DNA of 64,000 nucleotides from Haberlea rhodopensis (taxonomy: Eukaryota; Streptophyta; Magnoliopsida; Lamiales; Gesneriaceae). Shown here piece after piece: positions 48,606-59,111 of this stretch. Both the position numbers and the translations under genes were made by a program. The notes below the pieces were generated by a model, which saw only the letters and a program-made list of their open reading frames with translations, was not told the origin of the DNA and did no database searches. Positions within the stretch are counted from its first letter, which is position 1, and each line of letters begins with the position of its first letter. The DNA lies in NCBI GenBank assembly GCA_907163345.1, contig CAJQUN010000152.1:248001-312000 (forward strand). Direction: 5' to 3'.

Positions 48606-49042
48606 TATGGATAAATCGAATAATTAGGCTGGTGAAAAAAGAGGATAATCTATGAATATATCATATTAACAAATTCTGATGGTTTATTTGTCAAGTTTTA
48701 CATATTATATTCTGGGGAAATTCTTTATCAATCCAAAATACAATATTTTATATTGAAAAAACCTCTTGCTTTTTGTTATTTTTAATTTCTTATGTATCCA
48801 TTCTACAATTTTCATATCAGAAATTAAGATATTTGTTCCCAAATTCCCTCGACATATATGGGTATGAAGCCAGAAATCATGAAAAATGAGAGAGAAACGA
48901 TTTTCTTTATTATTATCGACATAATTATAGTTGCTTCGTCGAAGCACTGTACAGTCATGAACATATTTGAAAGAATCGTCGGCTGTTTTCCAATAGTTCT
49001 AGCAACTATAAAAGAGAACGAATATCAAGTCAAAAAAATTTC
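48606..49042. other. 3' flank of the ORP gene
   Basis: Downstream of the ORP stop codon (minus strand), probably containing its 3' UTR. No other feature is visible. Confidence 0.4.
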
Positions 49043-52000
49043 TTACTCTCGGTCTAAACTTTGATCAGCTGGGATTTGGCCAAAAATATCAGGGCAGGAT
49101 TCCCAGTTGCCTTGTTCCTTTGCTTCCCAATACCCGCCAATGTAACGGTACGTATCAGATTCTCTGTCTTTCGCAAACCACCGAGCTTTCCAACCCCTCT
49201 CTTGCATTTTACGAGCCTGGTTTCCAAAAAAATTGTCAGCAATCAAATCTCAACCTGACTGTTATAGGAGATTTGAGTAGAAAACCAAGTACATTGTATG
49301 GGAGAATGTGATAAAGGATCCATCACATGATAGGGAAGAAGCCAATGAATCGTTGAATTTCTTCAAAAAAAGAGTTCAAAACAATTACCTGTCGTTGTTG
49401 TTGCTCTAGACGCAATTTTTCAGCATTTGCCATTTCATACTCCCCGTTTTCCAAGCACCTTTGATCAGGTCTCAATCTTGAGTCCGTAGGTGGAAGCTTC
49501 TCCTGCAAAAGACCAAAAATTCCAGTTCCTCTTATCACACATGAGATATACAACCAAGACTTCAATAAAACATTCAAAACTTGGGTGCATATTCTTCTCA
49601 TTTCCAACAATAAGAGGTATAAGATTTATGGCTCAACAAAACATAATGAAAGTTCATAAAACAACCTTCAGCCCTGGCGTAAGTTCATTCAGTGTGATGG
49701 CAAAGCGTGTCAAGTTATAACGTGTGGGGAACTTAGGGAGCCTGCTTCGTTTCCAGAGTAAATGGGCTTCCGAGAGAGGTTCGTGGCCTTTCCCTTTGGA
49801 TGTGCAATCTCCATTCACATAGTGCAGACTCTCGTCCCATTTTCCAAACACAGATGCCACCGTCTTTCCACTATTTTCTTGGACTATTCCCTGTACCTGC
49901 AACATACGAGTTATTTAGTTACGACCATCCCACACAAGCTATCATCGTATGAAATAGTATGCAACTACAAATCCTTCAATTTAGTGACACAAATATCTTA
50001 TCACATTTAGTACTCCACAATGCTCTTAAATTGGGGTATATTTTAGATATTTTCATTACTTTTGGCATGAGAAATATTGTGCAAAGAATTCTGAGTTATA
50101 TTACAAATTTATAAGACGATCATTGTTAATAGGTTGATTCCATTTTCTTTATTTATCGACTACTGTTTATCTAAAGGATGAGCCTTGGCGCAACGGTTAA
50201 AGTTGATGCCATATGCCTTGAAGGTCACGGATTCGAGTCTCGGAAACAGTCATCTTGCATTGCAAAGGAATATATACATTATGCCCAAAGTTCTCCGACC
50301 CTTTCACGGACCCTGCATGGCGGGAGCTTCGTGCTCCGGTTGCCCTTTTATCGACTAATGTTATATAAATTTTTGGAAGAAATGCCGGCACTTAAGTTTG
50401 TTAGGCACTTAAGTTTGTTAGCTATTCGAAAATATATGAAAAGTCAAAGCAGATTCATAAAAAAAGCCAGACCTTCTTAAAGGTCTACAATGATTTTACA
50501 CCAAAAGGAAGAGTACCTGATGAGGATTTCTGTCTATTATAGACTGCTCCTTGAATTTCAATTTACAGGAGTAATTACAATTTCCTTGTATCCGCATTGT
50601 ACCATAGTGATCACAATATAATTTCCCCAAAATGAGATTGTATATAGATGTTGTTACCTACCAATAGAAGACCAATGATATTCAATGAAGTGAAACAAAA
50701 AAAAAATAAAGAATCAGTCCATTATTTAACAAAAGGTACCTTGCTCCACTGGAAAACTTCACCATCATCAAATTCTAAAGTTAGAATACCAACTGGATCG
50801 AGCTGAATGGACCGACCCCAAAATTTACTTTTCAGATTGCTATCACCGTGAAACCTCCACCCTGTTCCCTCGCAATGGCATGCTATAATCATTGGGTGGT
50901 GACTCACCTAATCAAAAAATGTGTCAGCCCTGTGTTATGATAGCAAACATATAGGAAACAAAGAAAAAACTTTTACACGGGGCATTAAACTACAAGAAGT
51001 CAGAAAAATATATTAGACCTATAGTCTTTCTTTTTCCTTGCTCCCTATTTAATATTATATCTAAGCATTCTAGAAACAAAACTGCAGAGCATTTACACTA
51101 TGGCCGTTAGATGAAAAAGTTAATGTCTTACATAACACGATTACAAAGTCGAAAAGTTTGATCCAGATCATAAATGCTTACCTTCTCTGAGAAAAATCGG
51201 AGGCCTTTATCTGGATAATCAGCCTCATATGTCTCCCCTAACAATGGATTAAATGGTTTGCAATTTCTTCCATCTGTAGAAGCATATCCAGACGCCGCAA
51301 ATGCAGCTACATTTAGAATCCTCATTAAACTGTTCCCCTACCATGAAACATTACGGATCAAAGATAAGATTCTAAAGAGTGAAAAATTATGACACCCAAG
51401 GCACGTTTTTAAGCTCAATTTCCTAATCTACACACGAAACACAAAGAATTTCACGTGAAAAGATGCAGCAATATTCTTCATTAGTATCCCAAGAATTTTT
51501 GTTAGCACCATGCAGTGGCACAAAGAGTTGCAACAAACAACGACCAGATGGATGCTGTCATGGCAAAAGACTAAAGTGAACAACTGAGGAATACAGCCCC
51601 AACTTGCACCTTCTAACAAAACTTCAATAAATTAGCTAAAAGATTTTTGAGCAAAATAATCCATAAATTTCGATTTACAATCCTTCCAAAAAAAATTCTT
51701 TCATGTGGTGAGGAATCAATGAAGAGACTGCTTGCTGTCTGCAAAATTAAATCCAGAGAATCTACAGGAGCTTTTAGTGTGTCTGATAAGTAGTAAAGTT
51801 TATTATGCATTTTTGCCGGTGAGATTCAATCTGAACTGGGAACAGGATTTTGGGTTTAGGGACATAAGGCTATGGTTTTTTGGTTTAAACATGGGTCCCT
51901 GAATTTTTATGTTCCACTTGATGGAGACTGTGGGAAGACAAAACATAACTTCTTGTTCCAGTTCCTAAAGTTGTCGGGCAACAAATCGAATTAAAAGAAA

Positions 52001-55000
52001 GAAAAAACAAAATCAACACTGAGCAAACAATGATTTTTTTCCTATCCTGGTTTAACTATTGTGATAATACAATTAACTAAAAGTCTTGGCAAAACTACCT
52101 GCTTTCCCCATTCATAAGCCCGATCAAGAAGATACGAATATTCCAAATCTTCGAAACATTTCTGCAGAGAAGAGAGAGGCTCATTGAAGTAGACCGGAAG
52201 ACAAACTTTTGTAAGGTCCTTCCCGATGTTATCTTTTATCATGGACCATAAACTCACTCCTTTCTCTTTTTCAATAGGGTCTGGCAATTTCTTCCGATGC
52301 CTAATATAAGAAAAGTTGGTTCCAGCAGATTTAATGGCAGGATCAATGTTATCCTCGCCTTCAAAAGCATTGTCATCAGATGAAAATGACGATGTCCTAA
52401 AGTCGGAACCATTGCTTTTAAAAGAGCTAGATGAAAGAAAATCTCTGGTGTCGAAGAATGTATTGTCTTCTTCATCAGTATCTTCTTCTGCTGCATCTAC
52501 TATTTCATTTTCATCTTCAGATTCACTTGCACTTTCTGCTAGAAATATAAGAAAATCACACATAAGTAAAACAGAAAGCAACCAAATACTTAATGATTAA
52601 CTTGAATATAAAGCTATTAACTTGATGAAGAATCCTCATTATTATAGCTTAAACATGAATAAGTATAAAGAGGTGAATTTACATAACCATGCAACGCGAA
52701 TAAAGAAAAGAAAAGAAATAAAATGCTAGTGAAGCATACCACTATACTTATCTTGCCTTGATCTGGAGGATGCTCCAACTTCTTTCAGTTGTCTTTGGCT
52801 CTCATCAACAACTGTGTTCTCCAGATCCACCTTTTCTCTCTACAAATTACAGCAACGACATTTAAACAAAACAAGCACACAAAGCCCCAAGTAAAAGAAT
52901 GCAAACCAATCTCCCTACACCAAGTTTTATTTATATGGATTATTAAATAAAATATGGAAGGTTTTAAATTGTAAGAAAATGGGAATGACTTGAAACATGG
53001 TTTTCATCTTTCATTTCCCGCAGAAAAGAGAGACATCCATGCACCAAAAAATAACTACTTAATATAATGAATTTAAGTACCCAACTGAAGGATAACCAAA
53101 GTATGTAAATGACGAACCAACAAAGGAAAGTGATTAAAATATTCTGAACAAAAAAAGCAAATAACAATGAGCAACTACCACAGGAATGTACAAATAATTC
53201 ACAAAATTGGTATGGCATCGTGAAACATGTGTATTAAAACATAGTTAAACACTGCAAAATTTGTAATAGAATCAACCCTAATCTTCAGTTATATGTCACA
53301 TTCAAGTTTATGTCTACATTTTATTACCAGAGAACTGAGAAGCACAGGATTCTGCATATTTCAACACTCGAAATCTTTCTTTTTTGTTAACAAACACAAA
53401 CCAAAAGTCTGCAAAACAAAATGCAATTTAGGAAATCATCATATCTGATTTAACAACTGTTACAACCCAAACTTGAAAAGTCTCATTATTTAAGATTTTT
53501 GTTCTTCACATGTTACCGAAAAGCATGCTCTCTTGAAAATGAATGCAAATGCTGAAATTTCACCATGCATGCTGCACAATGAAAGGACAACCATAAATTT
53601 CTTGCTAAACCATCAACAGACAAGACATCAGGCAAGCGCTTTCTTCCCAACAAAAAGCCTTCGCATAGCAGCTGTAGAGGGGCTTGACACTAAAGAAAAT
53701 GAGATCCATAAACAAGACATTAAGAATTCATTTATTTGCTTCCATTCAAAAATGAAGATAAACAAACATAGTTCTACCGATCAACAATAATTCACCTTCA
53801 ACGGCTCAGACCTGCAGGGCTTATGGTCTAAAATCACTAGTTCTAAGGCAAGAGTAGAAATTAGCCCTCAAAGATATTTATACTTAACTACTAAGTTATC
53901 TTTACGTTGTATTAGAATAAACTACATAGCAGATATCCACTTTTGACTGTCTTCTAGTCACCGTGAAGTATCCTAGTATCATAGAATCCATCTCACACAT
54001 GAATATGAATGTCTCTTGGCAATGGGCAATCTAATCCAAATTCTAAACCTTAGGCCGTGTCAAGAAACATATGCTAAATGCCAAAGCCACATGGAAGCTG
54101 CTGCCTTTCCCATATACACGAGGAGAAATATATCCAGTATAGCACAAGAATCTCTCTCATTTTTCACCACTAGAAAAAGTGACAATAATCGGTGACTGTG
54201 AAACTTATATCTTGTGCTGATGTTCCTGTTCAGTGAAATTTCATTAAATAACTCTACAAATATATCAGTAAGAAACCTTCGCAAGACTATATTAACCAAG
54301 GTCGACATAAAAAGCACCAACAGAAAAAGAAGCTGAAAAGTACGACCAATACTAGCATCCCCAAATCCCACAATCATGTCAGACTGGAGAAAATACTTGA
54401 CAAAAAATATCTAAACAAGAGTACTGTTTAAGATGATTATAAATTCGACCTGGCTATTCACCATAGAAAAATGTTATCAATCAATTTTCTCAATTGAATT
54501 ATTCAAACATGTACCAATGAACCACCGAGTACAGATTACTAAAAAAACAATTTCAGATCAAGCGATCTCTACAAAAGAATACAGAAAAATTAGTCAATTC
54601 CAGATCAATTGGTCGACTGAAAAATATATGAAAAAAACAAATGGTTTACGGACATTCTAAATGTTCCAAAATAGAAACAAACAGCTTACAAAGGCCCAAG
54701 CCAGTTGCCACCCTACAATTAGCTAAGGAAATCTGAAAGCACTTTAATGCAAATAATTCTTTGGACAGTTGACTGAAGAAGAAGACTGAATTCAACCTGT
54801 AAGTGGTTTTCTATGTATCGTAACATGTACCTCTAAATGTCTCAGTGTGTCCATGAGGAGCCAATGCTTCTGCTTCAACAGTATAAATTGATGCTGCAGC
54901 GCCACAAACTCATTCTTCATGATCTGCTCGCTCTCCTGAATGGCAGATTCACTCAAGCCTTCTTCCAACAATCTCTGCCTCAACTTATCTGTAAGGATGG

Positions 55001-56199
55001 GGACATCTTCCATAGGAGCCATTAACTCACTGTTGGACATTCTCGGAAACATGTCCTTCACGGCCTGCAATGCTTCCATCCACACCATTCGTTCCTCTCT
55101 GCTCTCTGCTCTCAGAAAAAGCCTCTTTGTTCCCGTGAAAATGGAAAATCTCTTATCATCAGATCTGCTCTCTCGAATAGACGAGACCTGCAAAGGAACT
55201 AATCATTTTAAATGCTCAAACATTTATCAATTTCATCATAACCACAATCCCTCCAATTATAAATTGAATGCATTGAAAGAAAAATTAGCAGTCGGATAAC
55301 TTCTACCACAAGAATGAACGTGATTGTGAGGAACGCCTTGAGGTCTAGTAATATAGAATCTATAGAGCATACCACTCATGGAAAAGTAAACCTCGAAACA
55401 TGCAGCATATCTTCTGCCAGATTCAATTCGAAAAAAAAAATTCTCCAAAGACTGCCAAATCTTTACAAACAATAGAAGTAGCATCCAAAAGAAAATAATA
55501 AACAAAAGTATGCAAATAAACCAATTTGGTAAAAAAAAAAAACAACTAAGGGAGATTAAAAACATATCCAGACAAATCCTTTTCTAAAAAATCGTTCTTT
55601 GACATGTTTAATGCTAATTCAATGATTTAACATAAAACACAAACATCCACACAACATCAACTAACTACAATAATACTCATAAAGCAATACAATCAAACCT
55701 TTAAATGAACTTCCCCAACGGGCTTCCGGTTTTTTGCAGAAGAGCCACTATTCCCATTCCTATGGTGATGATGATGCCTTGAAATCCTTTTCATAGATTC
55801 GTCGCCAATCACTTTCAATCCTTTCTCAGTATCTTGATTAACAACAATCCTATCAGGTCCATGGATTTTATAATAGCTCAAAACTTCATCCTGTAAAACA
55901 AACCAACGAGGCCTCCACCCTTTTCCATAATTAACCCATTTGTACAAAATTCCAGATATCCCATTACCAACTATATCGTTAATCTTCACGTCACGGTTGT
56001 GGCTGTGGAGAATAATGTTGCCATTCGGAACACCACCATAATTGTGATCAATCCCCGAATCACGCGTTGATGACACCCTCGAGATCGCGGGATTTTGCTG
56101 ACTTTTAGTCAGCGGATCGAAAGGTGGCGGATTGGACGGGGAAGAGGGCATGTTAGAATTACTGGTTGGTGTCGATGTGACACAGCAGAATGGATGCAT
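49043..56199 (-). CDS. Oxysterol-binding protein-related protein, ORP1 type
   Basis: A lipid-transfer protein that binds sterols or phosphoinositides at membrane contacts. Ten minus-strand exons are 55699-56199, 54831-55187, 52740-52839, 52099-52535, 51182-51337, 50740-50907, 50517-50657, 49666-49896, 49389-49502 and 49043-49216, giving 792 residues. It begins MHPFCCV, as in plant ORP1 proteins. A PH domain starts near residue 81 ([23 protein letters not shown]) and runs across exons 1-2, with a His/Ser-rich loop at 140-155. A predicted coiled stretch follows, then an acidic linker (about 320-350), then the OSBP-related domain from about 395: [27 protein letters not shown] and SEKVSHHPM (515-523; the family signature is EQVSHHPP). 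The C-terminus is charged ([21 protein letters not shown]). A SINE lies in intron 7. The symbol is left blank because the paralogue is uncertain. Confidence 0.94.
50170..50346 (+). mobile_element. Full-length SINE, Au-like, in ORP intron 7
   Basis: A box TGGCGCAACGGTTAAAG, B box GATTCGAGTC, then a CTTGCATTGCA ... CCTTTCACGGACCC ... GCGGGAGCTTCGTGC ... TTGCCC body that I recognise as the Au-type plant SINE. Near-identical flanks TTTATCGACTACTGTTT (50152-50168) and TTTATCGACTAATGTTA (50347-50363) are the target duplication. Orientation is opposite to the host gene. Confidence 0.85.
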
Positions 56200-56640
56200 A
56201 GCAGGAAGATGAACATAACTCAGTTCATAATTTGACCATTCAAAAGATAATTTTTCAAAAAGTTTGGAGAAATTATCTTTTTAATGAAAGCCCAGAAAGA
56301 GAAAATGAGAAAGAAAAATGGTGTAAGTTAACATGATAATGGGCACAGAGATGCAGGAGTTGGTGTGTGAGAATTGGATAAATTTTGTGTAGCGAAATGA
56401 GGGGAGAGGTTTCCGGTGACAAAGTGCTGATTTTGAAATCGCGGCTCTTGAATACTTGAGAGTGGAGATTGTGTGAATTCCGTGTTTGGTCGCGTCCGCC
56501 TCGGCGGCGTTCCATTCAAATTTGTCTTTACATTTTGAATTTAAGGGAAATGAAATACCAGAAAAAAGGTAGTTCTAAGCATTGAGATGACAAATTTGTC
56601 TCTCACTGGTTCCAAAATCCAGGGATCGTACATCAAAATA
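56200..56640. other. Upstream region of the ORP gene
   Basis: Contains the 5' UTR and probable promoter of the minus-strand ORP gene. TC-rich in the gene's sense. Open frames here are out of phase with the gene and have no family resemblance. Confidence 0.45.
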
Positions 56641-56649
56641 CCCATATCG

Positions 56650-56960
56650 TTTGTGATTCGATTTAATCCAATAAGTATTCATTATTCGATTTAGTTCCTA
56701 AACTTTTAAAAAAAAAATTCACGGTTCAGTCCCAATATTAAGTCGAACGTGAGAAGCAAATGGAGATAGACTGATTCGAGAATATTTTTAAATTTTTATG
56801 GATTAAACCCGGTCTGATTTATTCGTAATTCAGTCCCTAGTGTTTTAAATATTCTCGATACAGTCCCTCTCCATTTGCTTCTTACAGCTGACTTAACATT
56901 TGTGACTGAATTGGGAAAAATTTTAAAACTTGTATGAAATTTCTCTCAAAGTGTATCTCA
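56650..56960. mobile_element. Fold-back MITE upstream of the ORP gene
   Basis: AGAAGCAAATGGAGA (about 56753) and TCTCCATTTGCTTCT (about 56869) are exact inverted matches. They are embedded in longer imperfect arms that also pair CAGTCCCAATATTAAGTCGA and TCGAGAATAT with partners on the other side. No coding capacity. Confidence 0.65.
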
Positions 56961-56999
56961 GGAAAAAATAACAATGGCTTCAAAACAAATTTTATGTCG

Positions 57000-57530
57000 T
57001 GGAGAGGTTTGTAATCTCCGTCCTTAAGACAATATTGCCCCGCTATGGTGCTAACGGTTTGCTATGTCAATTTGTCTTCCAAGATACAACGACTATGACT
57101 TGTGATAGGAGCACTCCAAATCACAAGTCCTCAAACCACAAAGGTTCAAAGCACTCAATTTGATGAACAACAAATGCTCTCAAATATCACTAAAAATTAT
57201 GAATGAATTTCAAAAATTCTATCTTTAAATCAAGTGGGTATATGTTGTTTATATAGTAGACCAAAAACCAAGTCCAAAGGACACCATTTAGATGCAATAT
57301 TTGGTCAAAAATGCACCCCAAACATAATGGACGAACCATTTCAATAATCTGAAATAGTGCTCGATCGATCGAGCGCCCCGCTCGATCGATCGAGCTCCTG
57401 CAGCAGACAAACCAGAAAAGTTCTGGTCCGCTAGATCGATCGAGAAACTGTGCTTGATCGATCGAGCATTTAATTTTTTTAATTCAATGTATGTTTTCCA
57501 ACAGAACTTTGGGGTGTAAATCGAGTCACT
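57000..57530 (-). repeat. Repeat with clustered TCGATCGA palindromes (copy 2)
   Basis: CAAGATACAACGACTATGAC ... AGCACTCCAAATCACAAGT (57078-57140) resembles the repeat at 34985. GCTCGATCGATCGAGC (twice) and close variants follow at 57360-57470. Written on the minus strand it reads like part of an LTR, but no gag or pol is attached. Confidence 0.5.
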
Positions 57531-58399
57531 GAAAATTTAGGGACCGAACCGAGAATAAACACAATTACAAGAACCTTTTAATGTATTTCCTCCAAAGTTT
57601 ATTAATCACAAGATACATATATAATATAGTTGGGTGTAAGTAACGATAAAATCCTTCGTATTAGATTCTATAAATGAGCTCCTTTGGGTCATCCCGAGTA
57701 TATGATGTTGATATTAAGGATATTATCGTTAATGTCAAGTATCTAACAAACCCCACTTGTGATAATCACCTCGACTCTTGGTGAAGTCACACCGACCAGC
57801 CCTGTCTCTGCTTGATTTCTAATACGAGACGTCTTCGGCTCAGCTCCCAATTACAGTAAAGCCCCCTGGGGAAGTCCGAGAGTGAGGGTAATCCCAAAAA
57901 TGTGTTGCAATTTTTTCTTTTGAAAATATGGCCCCACATTTTTTACATTTTTGGGGTTTGGGTAACTCATGGATCGGATCGGATTCAAACCGGATTACAC
58001 CGGTCCCGATTTCGAAACGCGCAGAATCGTTTCAACCCGGTAACCAACCGGATTGAACCAGTTCCGATTCCATGGCAAGAGCCATGGAACCACACTGGTC
58101 CATTTAACCGGTGCATTGTGCTGGATCGGTTTCGGTTTGGACCGGTTCATAATCGGAATCTGTCTGTCATTAATATTTAGCCAATATTTTGAAAATAACA
58201 ATTTTTTTGATGAAATAATAGATTAATTGGAATGAAAAAACAAATAATTTATTGAATTCAAAAATTTTACAAGGTAAAATAATAAACATTTGAAATTTAC
58301 TTAAAAAGAAAATATATTATTCATCATAATTTATTAATATTGTCTTCGCAAATTATTATTCTTCTTCGGAAATTTGGTTGCCGAACTCGTCGACTCCTC

Positions 58400-59111
58400 C
58401 TTTATTTTTATTTCTTCACTCAACATCGAACCAATATTTGAGCAATGTTAGCATGCATGATGAATATGCTTTAAGAGAAATTCTCTGGTCTCCAATTATT
58501 CGGCTACAAGTTGAGAACGCCGACTCAGATGCGACACTAGATGTTTTAACAGCAAAAAACATCTTTAACCATTTTGGCTAAGATATGATATTGTCGAGCG
58601 TTTGCCTTCCACCACTCCAAGACGTCAAAATTCTCATATGTTATGAAATTTTGACCCAAAAAGAACTGTAACTCATTCGACGTGGTTGTTGCCGATCCGC
58701 TTCCTCTCAATTTTTTTTCATATACTTCTCAGCAAATTAATCCCTGAACTTCTTGATTGAGTAGTGTCTTCTTGCTCCGCTACTCTCTGTGATGATGATC
58801 CTTGTACCTGTTGAGAATGATGCAAAACAAACATGTTTTGGAGAGAATGTCTGATTGACGTCTTTTTTACTAAATGTTTTTTAAAAGTTCTGGTGCCCCC
58901 GGAAGAACCGTCTGTTTTATAATTATAAGTTGTTATACAAATTTTACAAACAACAGAAGAGTCGTTCGTAACTGGTTTGGTGACAATATCAAAATGTTCC
59001 CAAACTATGCTACGTTTGGGAAGGTTACTCGGATGACTAGAGGCAGCGGTAGTAGTTGCGGATGAAGCGACGGGTTCAGGAATCATTTCCTCATCTTCCG
59101 CAGCTTGCGCT
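58400..59111 (-). pseudogene. Outer hAT transposase, 3' part (BED finger and dimerisation region, deleted middle)
   Basis: Read on the minus strand from the insertion site, an acidic stretch leads into a BED-type zinc finger (VWEHFDIVTK, CKIC ... FKKHLVKK). It then jumps directly to SIRHSLQNMF, a motif that in the inner copy lies more than 300 residues later, so the catalytic middle is deleted. Beyond 58717, ELQFFLGQNFIT and VLEWWKANARQY of the C-terminal hAT dimerisation region appear, followed by stops. Confidence 0.85.
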
